This document shows, one piece after another, positions 53,329 through 61,991 of a stretch of 64,000 bases of DNA. A program made the translations under genes and the position numbers. The stretch comes from Lachnospiraceae bacterium (lineage in GTDB: Bacteria > Bacillota > Clostridia > Lachnospirales > Lachnospiraceae): NCBI GenBank assembly GCA_017620255.1, contig JAFZQU010000024.1:1-64000 (forward strand), given 5' to 3'. The notes under the pieces were generated by a model, which was not told the DNA's origin, searched no databases, and saw nothing but the letters and a program-made list of their open reading frames with translations. Numbering within the stretch: position 1 is the first letter of the stretch; the number at the start of each line of letters is the position of its first letter.

Positions 53329-55872
53329 TTATTTGACCACCGTGATATAAACGATGTCCTTCAACTTGCCGCAGGTGATGGTGACTTTCGCGTAACTGCC
53401 TTTCTCCGGTTTCGTAAGGCTTGTTGCATAGAGCACTCCGTTTTTGATCTTCACCCCTCCGGAAGCACTGATCTTTACATTTTTCAGATCCGTTGAATCG
53501 TAAGGAGTGATCATGGCTTCGATGGTCCCGCAGGAGCCCTTGCGCATGGTCAGGATCTTCACATCCTCCGAGTCGTCGTATTGCCTGGTTTTTCTGTTAT
53601 AGACCTTAATGGGCCCCGATCCGATCTTCAGGGTGCCGCTCACGGCCGTTACAGCCGTTGCGGGCCGCGTGACCGTCACCTTGCACCGCTGTATGTTCGC
53701 ATACAGCTGCCCTTTGTTCCTGCTCTTTACGATGATATAGGTATACCCCGGATTGTTAGCCTTGATCCGTATGGTCGCTGCTCCCTTTTTGCCTTTTGTA
53801 TCCGTATTAACCAGGTCTGTGAGGTTCTCGACACCGGCCACATTGGCATTTAAGGATTCGCATTCGATGATGTAGTTTTCATCGACCGCATCGGCCTTTT
53901 GTTTGGAGGATACGGTCAGCTCCAGATCAAAGGTATTGTTCCCCTCCGTGGTCACCATGCTGACGCTTTGCTTCTTCAGGGAAAGGGTATGGGTCTTGTC
54001 CTCTTTGTTGCTTGGCTTGTCCGCTACGATGGGATGTACGTAAACCGGCACCATGGAAGTGAGGTCAACACTTTTGGTCTTACCGGTCACAGGGTCGATA
54101 ACCGTCTGCTTTACCGTGGCGGCAACAAGAATAGGATTGTAATTCGGTTCAATCGCTTCCTTGGCGGTCAGTACCCCGTTTTTGACCGTGACAAATCTGT
54201 TGTCCTTTTTAAATTTAATATTGCCGTTCTTATCTCTGTCGTAAATCCAATTGCCGTATCTGTCCTGCTTCGGTATCGGCCACGCATACACGTTCCATGT
54301 CACATTCTTGGGATCCGTGCTGTCGCAGGGATAGATTTGGGCCCGAAGGTTCAGATCTTCACCGCTTTTGAGTATAATGGTCTTCTCTGGCTTTTTATTC
54401 CAGTTCGTCCAGTTGGTGTGGAACATTTCATTCTCGTCGCTGACATCCGGTCTGGATCTGCCGTTCTCGTCGAGGATCACGACCTTCTCTGTCGGACTGA
54501 TCACGGTGACTTTGCAGGTGGCTTTTTTGTTTCCGCAATAGGCGGTGACCACCGCTTCTCCCGCGCCTTTTGCGTAGAATGTCCCGTCTGAACCCGTCGT
54601 CACGATATCCTTATTCTCTGTAATATATGTGACCGGCGGCAGATTTTCGGCCGAAACCCCTTTTGCGGGAGTCGCCAGGGCGGGATTGAAGTCACTGCTT
54701 CCCTTCACCAGCGTCAGGGATGTTTTCACATACTTCAACTTGGAGAGTTTTGTGTCCTTATCCCGGTCTTCCGGTTCCTCCTCACCGCTCTCCTGTCCCT
54801 GATACAAAACCTTTCTTTCAAGGAATTGAACCGTCACATCCGTATTGCCCATGGTAAACATGGTCTGCGGGCTGGTTTCCTCCCACGGCTCCGCTCCGGT
54901 TATGATCCATTTCACAAATTCATAGCCGTCCTCGGATTCGTTTCCGTCATAGCAATTTCTCTTCCACCGGATAATGATGTCCTCGCCGCTCTTTGCCGAA
55001 TTGGCACTGTAATCCAATGTTTGCGATGAATACAGAAAGGCTTCCGCATTATTCTGTACATAGATCCTATGATACTGCTGCGGTTTCGGATCCGGCTGAT
55101 CCGGCCCCTTGATCTTTGCCTGCAGTTCCGGAACGGGGAAAGTTGCGGCCCATGCGGCTCCGGCTTTACCCGCAGCACTGTCCGTCCCGAAAGTCACATT
55201 TGCATGAAAGAAGATTTCACTGTCCGTGGCAGTATGAAAACCATCCACACCGGCAGGGGCTTCCCATGTAAGATGGACCGGAACAGCCAGATAAGTTCCG
55301 CCCAGCCCGTAATCGTCAGGTGCCTTCGTCTGCAATTTCAGATAGGCGCTCTCGGGAAGAAAGCTGCGGATCTGTGCGTTGCTGCGGTCGCTGCTGCATT
55401 TGTATTCCGTCCGTAGTGCAGTCGTAAGGTTTACATCCGAATAGAAGAAAGACTGATCCTCTTCCCCCCCTACCTCCGTATCTTCCGTAAGATAGCCGGC
55501 GAGATAACTTTCATTGCCTGCTCCGTCTCCAATATAGAAGGTACCGTTTCCGGTTATGGCAGTCTGCGGGATCTCAAAAGTGACTGATGTACCCTCTGCC
55601 GTCTTCTGATCCACATATTTCAGTTTTCCGGTAAGGGTATCCCAGTTTAGAACATTGTCGGCGCTGTCTATGCCGTCCAGAACATAGATAACATAGTCAG
55701 CGCCCGATGTGGCATCGTTTGTGTACGTATAGACACCATTCTGCGGTTTTATGACCGTCAGCGTATTTTCCGGCTCCAGTGCCCATACGGCAGTCGCCGG
55801 CAAAAGCATTACAAAAATCAAAAATACAAAGCGTAAAACAGAAAACCGTCCAAACATCATCCGATCTTTCAT
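53329..55872 (-). CDS. Secreted Ig-like repeat protein (847 aa)
   Basis: An 847-aa exported protein. The start at 55872 (MKDRMMFGRF...) has GGGAGGGAG upstream and a signal peptide ending near TAVWA. A GTG at 55902 in frame is also preceded by GGAGG, but that site would coincide with the predicted transcript start, so it is less likely. The N-terminal half is beta-rich. Around 300-350 there is an InlB-like segment (YEFVKWIITGAEPWEE...DVTVQFLERK). Two or three BIG2-type Ig-like modules follow (TSLTLVKGSSDFNPA...AVVTAYCGNKKATCKVTVI; HTLSLKKQSVSMVT; C-terminal SYAKVTITCGKLKDIVYITVV). No anchor is visible. It is the first gene of a two-gene operon with an unrecognised exported protein. Confidence 0.78.
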   Translation of the reverse strand: MKDRMMFGRFSVLRFVFLIFVMLLPATAVWALEPENTLTVIKPQNGVYTYTNDATSGADYVIYVLDGIDSADNVLNWDTLTGKLKYVDQKTAEGTSVTFEIPQTAITGNGTFYIGDGAGNESYLAGYLTEDTEVGGEEDQSFFYSDVNLTTALRTEYKCSSDRSNAQIRSFLPESAYLKLQTKAPDDYGLGGTYLAVPVHLTWEAPAGVDGFHTATDSEIFFHANVTFGTDSAAGKAGAAWAATFPVPELQAKIKGPDQPDPKPQQYHRIYVQNNAEAFLYSSQTLDYSANSAKSGEDIIIRWKRNCYDGNESEDGYEFVKWIITGAEPWEETSPQTMFTMGNTDVTVQFLERKVLYQGQESGEEEPEDRDKDTKLSKLKYVKTSLTLVKGSSDFNPALATPAKGVSAENLPPVTYITENKDIVTTGSDGTFYAKGAGEAVVTAYCGNKKATCKVTVISPTEKVVILDENGRSRPDVSDENEMFHTNWTNWNKKPEKTIILKSGEDLNLRAQIYPCDSTDPKNVTWNVYAWPIPKQDRYGNWIYDRDKNGNIKFKKDNRFVTVKNGVLTAKEAIEPNYNPILVAATVKQTVIDPVTGKTKSVDLTSMVPVYVHPIVADKPSNKEDKTHTLSLKKQSVSMVTTEGNNTFDLELTVSSKQKADAVDENYIIECESLNANVAGVENLTDLVNTDTKGKKGAATIRIKANNPGYTYIIVKSRNKGQLYANIQRCKVTVTRPATAVTAVSGTLKIGSGPIKVYNRKTRQYDDSEDVKILTMRKGSCGTIEAMITPYDSTDLKNVKISASGGVKIKNGVLYATSLTKPEKGSYAKVTITCGKLKDIVYITVVK

Positions 55873-55920
55873 ATCCGCTCCCTCCCAGACATTGTGCGAC
55901 ACAAAAAAACCTCCGATTAT

Positions 55921-55986
55921 ATTATACCTTGCCGGACATAAAACAACATACGCGTGACAGATTTGTCAATGACATTTTCTGTCACG
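55921..55986 (-). promoter_or_regulatory. Promoter and nested palindromic operator of the exported-protein operon
   Basis: TATAAT at 55921-55926 (a second at 55916-55921). Upstream are a perfect 8-bp inverted repeat (CGTGACAG 55953-55960, CTGTCACG 55979-55986) and, nested between its arms, the palindrome TGTCA-A-TGACA (55964-55974). No strong -35 is visible, so activation from this site is possible. Confidence 0.55.
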
Positions 55987-56026
55987 CATTCTTTCCACCG
56001 TCCGCTCCCGGTTTGTTTTTGCACAC

Positions 56027-56059
56027 AAAAAAGCCGGATGCATTTTGGTGCATCCGGCT
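56027..56059 (-). terminator. Terminator of tpiA / glycolytic cluster
   Basis: 11-bp perfect arms (56032-56042 and 56049-56059), loop of 6, then six T on the minus strand. It begins 24 bases after the tpiA stop. Confidence 0.9.
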
Positions 56060-56082
56060 CCCTTATGATCTTTTCTTTTCTG

Positions 56083-56829
56083 TTAAGCGTTCACGATCTG
56101 GCCGAAATCAGGCTTCAGGGAAGCGCCGCCGATCAGGCCGCCGTCGATGTCGGGCTTTGCAAGCAGTTCAGCCGCATTACCTGCGTTCATGGAACCGCCG
56201 TACTGGATGCGTACCGCTTCTGCGGTCGCTGCATCGTACATTTCAGCGATCAGGTCGCGGATGCCTTTGCAGACTTCCTGTGCCTGGTCGGATGTAGCGG
56301 TCTTGCCGGTTCCGATCGCCCAGATGGGCTCATAAGCGATGACCATCGTCTTTACCTGGTCAGCGCTGACACCTGCAAGGTCAGACTTGATCTGCAGACG
56401 GATCCAGTCCATGGTCACGTTCATCTCTCTCTGCTCTAAGCTCTCGCCGCAGCAAAGGATCGGTGTGATGCCTGCCTCAAACGCCTTCTTAACCTTCTTG
56501 TTTAAGAAGCAGTCGTCCTCCTTGAAGTATTCTCTTCTCTCGGAGTGGCCGATGATCACATATTCCACACCTGCATCTTTGAGCATCGGTGCGGAGATCT
56601 CGCCTGTGTAAGCGCCCTTGTCTTCAATGTAGAAGTTCTCGGCGCCGACATGTACGTTGGTTCCCTTTACGGCCTGTGCCACGGGAACGATATCGATGGC
56701 GGGTACGCAGTACACAACGTCAACCGCATCATTTTTCACCAGATCCTTTAAAGTATCGCAGAGCGCAACCGCCTCACTGGGCGTCATGTTCATCTTCCAG
56801 TTGCCTGCGATGATTCTTCTTCTTGCCAT
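56083..56829 (-). CDS. tpiA: Triosephosphate isomerase
   Basis: A 248-aa TIM-barrel enzyme that interconverts dihydroxyacetone phosphate and glyceraldehyde 3-phosphate. Catalytic Lys in GNWKMN (residues 8-13), His in IIGHSERR, and Glu in [16 protein letters not shown] are all present, and the phosphate-binding IQYGGSMN and GGLIGGASL segments close the protein. Length is typical. It is the last gene of the gap-pgk-tpiA cluster, with a GGAGAG ribosome site, but is separated from pgk by 174 bases that hold a MITE-like palindrome. Confidence 0.97.
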   Translation of the reverse strand: MARRRIIAGNWKMNMTPSEAVALCDTLKDLVKNDAVDVVYCVPAIDIVPVAQAVKGTNVHVGAENFYIEDKGAYTGEISAPMLKDAGVEYVIIGHSERREYFKEDDCFLNKKVKKAFEAGITPILCCGESLEQREMNVTMDWIRLQIKSDLAGVSADQVKTMVIAYEPIWAIGTGKTATSDQAQEVCKGIRDLIAEMYDAATAEAVRIQYGGSMNAGNAAELLAKPDIDGGLIGGASLKPDFGQIVNA

Positions 56830-56850
56830 ATATTCTCTCCTTAACTTAAT

Positions 56851-56981
56851 GGATGTGAACAGCCGGTGTGCTTCGAGGGACGATCCGCAGCCCGGTTCTT
56901 AACGAGGTTTTTTCGAGTTTAGAACCGTTGTGCGAGGACACGAGCGAAAGCGTCCCCGAGAAGCATTGCCGGATGTGAACA
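56851..56981. mobile_element. MITE-like palindromic element between pgk and tpiA
   Basis: Imperfect terminal inverted repeats of about 21 bases (56863-56883 and 56951-56972; cores CCGG...TGCTTC and GAAGCA...CCGG, plus GGGACG / CGTCCC) enclose an inner hairpin CGGTTCT / AGAACCG (56893-56899 / 56921-56927). The 11-base direct repeat GGATGTGAACA flanks it (56851-56861, 56971-56981), as a target duplication would. There is no coding capacity. It may instead be a structured RNA element in the operon. Confidence 0.55.
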
Positions 56982-57003
56982 TCTTCATGATAACGAAATG
57001 ATC

Positions 57004-58236
57004 TTATTTGTCATCTGCCGCATAAACGCCCGGCAGTTCCTTACCCTCTAAGAATTCCAGGGAAGCGCCGCCGCCTGTGGAAATGTGGCTCATCTTATCC
57101 GCAAAACCAAGCTGGTTGCATGCAGCTGCGGAATCGCCGCCGCCGATGATCGTTGTTGCATCTGTCTCTGCCAGAGCCTTTGCAACTGCGATCGTGCCCT
57201 TTGCGAGCGTCGGGTTCTCGAATACGCCCATCGGTCCGTTCCAGACAACCGTCTTGGCTGATTTTACAGCATCTGCGAACAGTGCCTGTGTCTTGGGTCC
57301 GATATCCAGACCTTCCTGGTCTGCAGGGATCTTGTCGGAATCAACATATGTAACATCGATCGGAGCATCGATGGGATCCGGGAAGGATGCAGCCACGCCC
57401 GTATCAACGGGAAGCAGCAGCTTCTTGCCGAGTTTCTCAGCCTTAGCCATCATCTCTTTGCAGTAATCAACCTTCTCATCATCCACAAGAGACTTACCGA
57501 TCTCAAAACCTTTTGCCTTTAAGAATGTGAAAGCCATGCCGCCGCCGATGATCAGGGTATCAGCCTTCTCAAGCAGGTTGTCGATCACGTTCAGCTTGTC
57601 GGCAACCTTTGCGCCGCCGAGGATCGCTACGAACGGACGAACCGGATTCTCTACAGCGTTGCCGAGGAAGTTGATCTCTTTCTGCATCAGATAACCGACT
57701 GCATTTGTGCCGCCTTTTTCGCTGATGTACTTCGTAACAACAGCAACGGAAGCATGTGCTCTGTGTGCGGAACCGAAAGCATCGCATACATAGTCGTCAG
57801 CCAGATCAGCCAGTTCTTTTGCAAACGCTTCGCCTGCATCGCCGGGCTTGGTCTCTTCTTTGCCACGGAAACGTGTATTCTGCAGAAGAACAACATCGCC
57901 TTCCTTCATGGCAGCAACAGCGTCTGTTGCAGCCTGGCCCGTAACGTTGTAATCGGAAACGAAAACAACTTCCTTGCCGAGTTTCTCGGAAAGACGCTTT
58001 GCAACCGGTGCAAGGGATTCCTTCTCATTGGGGCCTTCTTTTACTTTACCGAGGTGGGAGCAAAGGATCACCTTTGCGCCGTCATTCATCAGTTTCTGGA
58101 TCGTGGGCAGTGCTGCCACGATACGTGTCTCGTCTGTGATCTCGCCGTTCTTGAGCGGTACGTTAAAATCACATCTTACCAGGACTCTTCTGCCCTTTGC
58201 GTTAAAATCGTCTACGGATTTCTTGTTAAGTGCCAT
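57004..58236 (-). CDS. pgk: Phosphoglycerate kinase
   Basis: A 410-aa two-domain enzyme that transfers phosphate from 1,3-bisphosphoglycerate to ADP. The N-domain signature [24 protein letters not shown], the RAHAS motif ([11 protein letters not shown]), and the C-terminal nucleotide site [15 protein letters not shown] and GGGDSAAAC are intact. It is slightly longer than the usual 395-400 residues. A GGAGAAAC ribosome site lies before the ATG. It follows gap in the same orientation, with a terminator hairpin in the gap between them, which may set a gap-high expression ratio. Confidence 0.97.
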   Translation of the reverse strand: MALNKKSVDDFNAKGRRVLVRCDFNVPLKNGEITDETRIVAALPTIQKLMNDGAKVILCSHLGKVKEGPNEKESLAPVAKRLSEKLGKEVVFVSDYNVTGQAATDAVAAMKEGDVVLLQNTRFRGKEETKPGDAGEAFAKELADLADDYVCDAFGSAHRAHASVAVVTKYISEKGGTNAVGYLMQKEINFLGNAVENPVRPFVAILGGAKVADKLNVIDNLLEKADTLIIGGGMAFTFLKAKGFEIGKSLVDDEKVDYCKEMMAKAEKLGKKLLLPVDTGVAASFPDPIDAPIDVTYVDSDKIPADQEGLDIGPKTQALFADAVKSAKTVVWNGPMGVFENPTLAKGTIAVAKALAETDATTIIGGGDSAAACNQLGFADKMSHISTGGGASLEFLEGKELPGVYAADDK

Positions 58237-58306
58237 AATTGTTTCTCCTTTATCTTTTTATTCTCATGCGCCGTCCCCTGCGCGATGGCAAATGGTCCGG
58301 TTGCAT

Positions 58307-58339
58307 AAAACAGGGTCCGGTCCAAAAGACCGGACCCTG
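58307..58339 (-). terminator. Terminator hairpin between gap and pgk
   Basis: Perfect 12-bp arms CAGGGTCCGGTC / GACCGGACCCTG (58311-58322, 58328-58339) with a 5-base loop, then TTTT on the minus strand. It ends the gap transcript or attenuates readthrough into pgk. Confidence 0.85.
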
Positions 58340-58364
58340 AAGGTCATACTTGGTTTGGTTAAAC

Positions 58365-59372
58365 TTATTTCAGATCGGAGAAGTACTTGATCGTACGAAC
58401 CATCTGGGATGTGTAGCTGTTCTCGTTGTCATACCAGGAAACAACCTGTACCAGATTGTCAGCGCCAACCATGGTCTGTGTTGCATCGAAAATGGAACCG
58501 TATGTGGAACCAACGATATCGCTGGAAACGATCTGATCTTCGTTGTAGCCGTAAGACTCGTTAGCAACTTTCTTCATGTAAGCGTTGATCTCTTCCTTCG
58601 TAACGGACTTCTCAACAGTTGCAACCAGGATCGTGGTGGAACCTGTCGGGGTCGGAACACGCTGTGCGCTACCGATCAGTTTGCCGTTCAGTTCAGGGAT
58701 AACAAGGCCGATAGCCTTAGCAGCACCTGTGGAGTTGGGAACGATGTTGATCGCGCCTGCGCGGGATCTTCTTAAGTCACCCTTTCTCTGAGGGCCGTCA
58801 AGGATCATCTGATCACCTGTGTAAGCGTGGATCGTGCTCATGATACCGGACTTGATGCCTGCCAGATCGTTCAGAGCCTTAGCCATCGGAGCCAGGCAGT
58901 TTGTTGTACAGGATGCTGCGGAAATGATGGTATCTTCCGGCTTCAGATCCGTGTGGTTAACATTGTATACGATAGTAGGAAGATCATTTCCTGCAGGAGC
59001 GGAGATAACAACCTTACGTGCACCTGCATTGATGTGTGCCTGTGCTTTTTCCTTGGAGGTGTAGAAACCGGAGCATTCCAGAACTACGTCTACGCCAAGC
59101 TCGCCCCAAGGACAGTTATTTGCATCGGGCTCTTTGTAGATCTTAAGAGTCTTGCCGTTTACTGTGATCGTACCTGCTTCGTCATCAGCGGATACGGTGC
59201 TGGCCAGAGCGTATGTACCCTGTGCGCTGTCATACTTTAAAAGATGAGCCAGCATCTTAGGGGTTGTTAAGTCGTTGATTGCTACTACTTCGTATCCGTC
59301 AGCACCAAACATCTGTCTGAATGCAAGACGACCGATACGACCAAAACCATTGATTGCTACTTTTACTGCCAT
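58365..59372 (-). CDS. gap: Glyceraldehyde-3-phosphate dehydrogenase, type I
   Basis: A 335-aa NAD-dependent enzyme of glycolysis. The Rossmann start [18 protein letters not shown], catalytic Cys near residue 154 in [19 protein letters not shown], and the C-terminal [19 protein letters not shown] are all conserved. AGGAGG precedes the ATG. It is the first gene of the gap-pgk-tpiA cluster, with a consensus-spaced promoter and its own terminator. Confidence 0.97.
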   Translation of the reverse strand: MAVKVAINGFGRIGRLAFRQMFGADGYEVVAINDLTTPKMLAHLLKYDSAQGTYALASTVSADDEAGTITVNGKTLKIYKEPDANNCPWGELGVDVVLECSGFYTSKEKAQAHINAGARKVVISAPAGNDLPTIVYNVNHTDLKPEDTIISAASCTTNCLAPMAKALNDLAGIKSGIMSTIHAYTGDQMILDGPQRKGDLRRSRAGAINIVPNSTGAAKAIGLVIPELNGKLIGSAQRVPTPTGSTTILVATVEKSVTKEEINAYMKKVANESYGYNEDQIVSSDIVGSTYGSIFDATQTMVGADNLVQVVSWYDNENSYTSQMVRTIKYFSDLK

Positions 59373-59426
59373 TCTTGATTCCTCCTAATAATGTATTTGA
59401 TCATTCAAAAATTATCAGCAAAGTAT

Positions 59427-59455
59427 ATTTTAACGAATTGCACGGAAAAATACAA
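59427..59455 (-). promoter_or_regulatory. gap promoter
   Basis: TTGTAT (59450-59455), 17-base spacer, TAAAAT (59427-59432), about 55 bases ahead of the gap ATG. Confidence 0.7.
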
Positions 59456-59466
59456 GTGTTAATTTC

Positions 59467-59495
59467 TTGATTTTCACTGTAAAGAATGCTATTTA
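59467..59495 (+). promoter_or_regulatory. Promoter of the PHP phosphatase gene
   Basis: TTGATT (59467-59472), 17-base spacer, TATTTA (59490-59495), divergent from the gap promoter with only 11 bases between the two -35 boxes. Confidence 0.6.
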
Positions 59496-59556
59496 TATAC
59501 ATGATCGGAAAGTACGGATTATTGAATGTCCGTTCACTATTCTTCGGAGGTATCTC

Positions 59557-60378
59557 ATGGCGATCAAAGCCGACTATCATATGCATACACACCACTCGGG
59601 CGACAGCAGCGCGCGCATGGAAGACATGATCGGGCGCGCCGTCTCCCTCGGCCTTACACATATCTGCTTCACGGAGCACCATGATCCGGATTTTGTCTAT
59701 GACACGCCGGATAAGGAAGGCATGTTTGAACTGGACATCCCGCCCTACCGCGAGGAATGCCTGCGGCTGTCCAAAGAGAATGCGGACAGGATCTCTGTCG
59801 GCTTCGGCATCGAGCTTGGCGTACAGCCGGACATTCCGGATACGCTTGCAGCCGTCGCAGGGAGCGAAGCCTTTGATTTTATCATCGCATCCTCGCACCT
59901 TTGCCATAAGAAGGATCCCTACTATGCTTCCTTCTATGAAGGGCGCACCATAAAGGAAGCCATGACGGAATATTTCGAGTCGATCCTCGAGAATATCCGC
60001 GCGTTTGATGATTTTGACGTATACGGACACCTGGATTATGCGGTCCGCTATGCACCCGTGACGGACCTTTCCGCATATAAATATGAAGATTATGCGGACA
60101 TAACCGATGAGATCTTACGTACGCTGATCGAACGGGGAAAAGGGATCGAGATCAATACCGGCGGGCTGCGTAAGGCATTGAAGCGCACAAACCCCGGCGA
60201 GGAAGTCTTAAAGCGTTACCGCGAGCTTGGCGGTGAGATCCTGACTGTTGCTTCCGATGCGCACGAGCCTGCCATCATAGGAGACGGCTTTGACATGGCG
60301 GAAGCGATCCTCACGCGCTGCGGTTTCCGGTATTATACATACTTCAGGGAAAGAAAACCGTTCTTCCTGCCGCTGTAA
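59557..60378 (+). CDS. PHP-domain histidinol-phosphatase-like hydrolase
   Basis: A 273-aa metal-dependent phosphoesterase of the PHP (HisJ/HisK) family. The N-terminal metal motif DYHMHTHHSGDS, FTEHHDP, the ELGVQPD segment, SSHLCHKKDPY, GHLDYAVRY and the terminal ASDAHEP histidines are all present. The HisJ family dephosphorylates histidinol phosphate; no other his genes are in the window, so the substrate is not certain. The start at 59557 follows GGAGG; an in-frame upstream extension overlaps the promoter. It is a single gene ended by a strong terminator. Confidence 0.86.
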   Translation: MAIKADYHMHTHHSGDSSARMEDMIGRAVSLGLTHICFTEHHDPDFVYDTPDKEGMFELDIPPYREECLRLSKENADRISVGFGIELGVQPDIPDTLAAVAGSEAFDFIIASSHLCHKKDPYYASFYEGRTIKEAMTEYFESILENIRAFDDFDVYGHLDYAVRYAPVTDLSAYKYEDYADITDEILRTLIERGKGIEINTGGLRKALKRTNPGEEVLKRYRELGGEILTVASDAHEPAIIGDGFDMAEAILTRCGFRYYTYFRERKPFFLPL

Positions 60379-60438
60379 AGGGAATCGTTCCATCCTGCCA
60401 TTATGATGCATGGCGTTATGTAAACCGCATTCACGCCT

Positions 60439-60486
60439 GATACCTACTAAATCGCAATCAATCAATATTTAGTAGGTATCTTTTTT
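60439..60486 (+). terminator. Terminator of the PHP phosphatase gene
   Basis: A perfect 14-bp stem (60439-60452 / 60467-60480) with a 14-base loop, then TTTTTT. Its arms carry the motif CCTACTAAA / TTTAGTAGG that recurs 170 bases downstream. Confidence 0.8.
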
Positions 60487-60712
60487 ATTTCCAAATATCT
60501 ATCGTACCTACCGGATATAAAAAAGTATCCGATTGGTATGTATTCACTAAGCCGGTAACAGTTCAAATGATAAGTTTTTTTCAATTTGAGAGAAAATTAT
60601 GGTAAACCAATGCCTACTAAAGGTATTATAAAAGCCGTTTAGTAGGCAAGCGCGCAGAACGCTCTTTTTTTCTGTACCTACCGGAATGAGAATATGCCCC
60701 ATTCGGTTGGTA
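60439..60712. repeat. Duplicated hairpin pair, 170-bp period
   Basis: Hairpin A (60439-60480) and hairpin B (60505-60538; TACCTACCGGATA with 11 of 13 pairs) recur as A' (60612-60621 / 60638-60647, perfect 10 bp) and B' (60675-60688 / 60700-60712). The motif CCTACTAAA starts at 60443 and 60613, and TACCTACCGGA at 60505 and 60675: both exactly 170 apart. Between copies the primary sequence has diverged while pairing is kept. No ORF is present in 60379-60800. Confidence 0.75.
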
Positions 60713-60791
60713 TTTATTTGTAGTATGGGTATATCAAGCAGCGGAAATTGAAGTATCCGGTACCCGGCTGCAGATATGAAGCAGGGAACAG

Positions 60792-60822
60792 AAAAAGAGC
60801 TCATCCTCTCGGATGGGCTCTT
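60792..60822 (-). terminator. Terminator overlapping the xerD stop codon
   Basis: 12-base arms (60811-60822 and 60795-60806, one G-U) with a TCTC/GAGA loop, then TTTTT on the minus strand. The xerD stop (60801-60803) lies inside the 3' arm. Confidence 0.8.
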
Positions 60823-61685
60823 GTATATACCTCGCGGATGCGATTGTGATTCATGGATGCGTAGATCTGTGTGGTGGAGATGTCGGAGTGTCCGAGCATT
60901 TCCTGTACCGACCGCAAGTCGGCACCGTTCTCAACCAGATGTGCCGCAAAGGAATGCCTGAGTGTGTGCGGCGTGATATCGGAAGTGATCCCCGCCTTCT
61001 TGGCGTAGAACTTGATCAGTTTCCAGAAGCCCTGGCGGCTCATCTTCTGTCCCGAACAGTTTGCAAACAGGATCGGGGAAGTGGGATCCTCTACCATCAC
61101 GTTTCTGGAAGACTCCAGATAACGGATCAGGGCGTGCCTCGCTTCGTTGCCGAAAGGAATGATCCTTTCCTTGTTTGCATCCCGGCACAGAATATAATTC
61201 ATCTGCATGTTTACATCCGAGACCTGCAGTCCGATCAATTCCGAAACACGAATGCCGGTTGCATAGAGCAACTCCAGCATTGCTTTGTCACGAATCTCTT
61301 TGGGCGTATCGCCTCTTGGCTGTTCCAAAAGACGTACGACCTCCTCCATGGTGAGAATTTCCGGCATCTTCTTTTCAATCTTAGGAGATTTTAAGCCGGT
61401 GGACGGATCCTCCTTGAGTCCCAGTTCCTTGACGGCATATCCGAAAAACGCTTTCATCGATGCGATGTTGCGGGATACGGTAGCCGCTTTGAAACCATTC
61501 TCGTTGAGATCTTGTATATATGCTTCCAGATCGGAAGGACTAACTTGTTCTGCTTTGGTGATTCCTCTGGCTGACAGGAACTTCTCCATCTTGGCCAGGT
61601 CTCGTTTGTAACTAAGTTCTGTGTTTGTAGATGTTTTTTTAACGTTATGTAAATACGTTATAAACGCCTGCAGTTGCTGTTCCAT
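60801..61685 (-). CDS. xerD: Tyrosine recombinase XerD-like
   Basis: A 294-aa site-specific recombinase. The N-terminal SAM-like DNA-binding domain (1-100; AFITYLHNVKKTSTNTELSYKRDL) is followed by the catalytic domain. Visible catalytic residues: Arg in ATGIRVSEL, His-x-x-Arg in PHTLRHSFA, His in LGHSD, and the nucleophile Tyr in STTQIYASM. The length and the MLGHSDISTTQIYAS signature are those of chromosomal XerD, which resolves chromosome dimers at dif with XerC. A phage or element integrase is less likely given the size and housekeeping surroundings. The promoter is TTGCTT-N17-TATAAT. A terminator overlaps its stop. Confidence 0.88.
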   Translation of the reverse strand: MEQQLQAFITYLHNVKKTSTNTELSYKRDLAKMEKFLSARGITKAEQVSPSDLEAYIQDLNENGFKAATVSRNIASMKAFFGYAVKELGLKEDPSTGLKSPKIEKKMPEILTMEEVVRLLEQPRGDTPKEIRDKAMLELLYATGIRVSELIGLQVSDVNMQMNYILCRDANKERIIPFGNEARHALIRYLESSRNVMVEDPTSPILFANCSGQKMSRQGFWKLIKFYAKKAGITSDITPHTLRHSFAAHLVENGADLRSVQEMLGHSDISTTQIYASMNHNRIREVYTRAHPRG

Positions 61686-61748
61686 TCGTTCAATAAACCT
61701 TCCTGCCTAAGAACGGGTCAAACCTGCTCTCAACTCGTTACTTTAACC

Positions 61749-61777
61749 ATTATAAGCAGATTTCCCACGAAAAGCAA
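61749..61777 (-). promoter_or_regulatory. xerD promoter
   Basis: TTGCTT (61772-61777), 17-base spacer, perfect TATAAT (61749-61754), about 60 bases before the ATG. Confidence 0.7.
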
Positions 61778-61991
61778 TCGCAAATTTTGCCCATTTTTAG
61801 CCACTTTGCGCATGGTCAGGCAAAAAAATACAACATGTCGGTTTGCGCGATTTTGCCCATCACAACATGTTGTAAAAATTTTGTAAAAAAATTATTTTTT
61901 TCGTAACGATTTTTGCGGCGAAATATTAACATAATCCGAAAAAATCGTATTTTTATGAAAACTTTTTATAGAAACCGTAGGAATCCGGTGC
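61778..61991. other. AT-rich intergenic region with a palindrome
   Basis: No gene is seen. It contains the 12-bp palindrome ACAACATGTTGT (61862-61873), a partial copy ACAACATGT (61830-61838), and two copies of TTTTGCCCAT. No convincing terminator follows the NUDIX gene here. Confidence 0.6.

Noticed and set aside
55873-55902. GTG start for the 847-aa secreted protein
   Set aside because: It has a GGAGG, but that would sit at the predicted transcript 5' end. The ATG at 55872 has a better site and starts the signal peptide.
60415-60426. GTTATGTAAACC near xerD as a dif site
   Set aside because: It resembles the right arm of Firmicute dif (TTATGTAAACT), but the left XerC arm is absent. The same core occurs in the insertion-sequence relic at 18687 and 18757.
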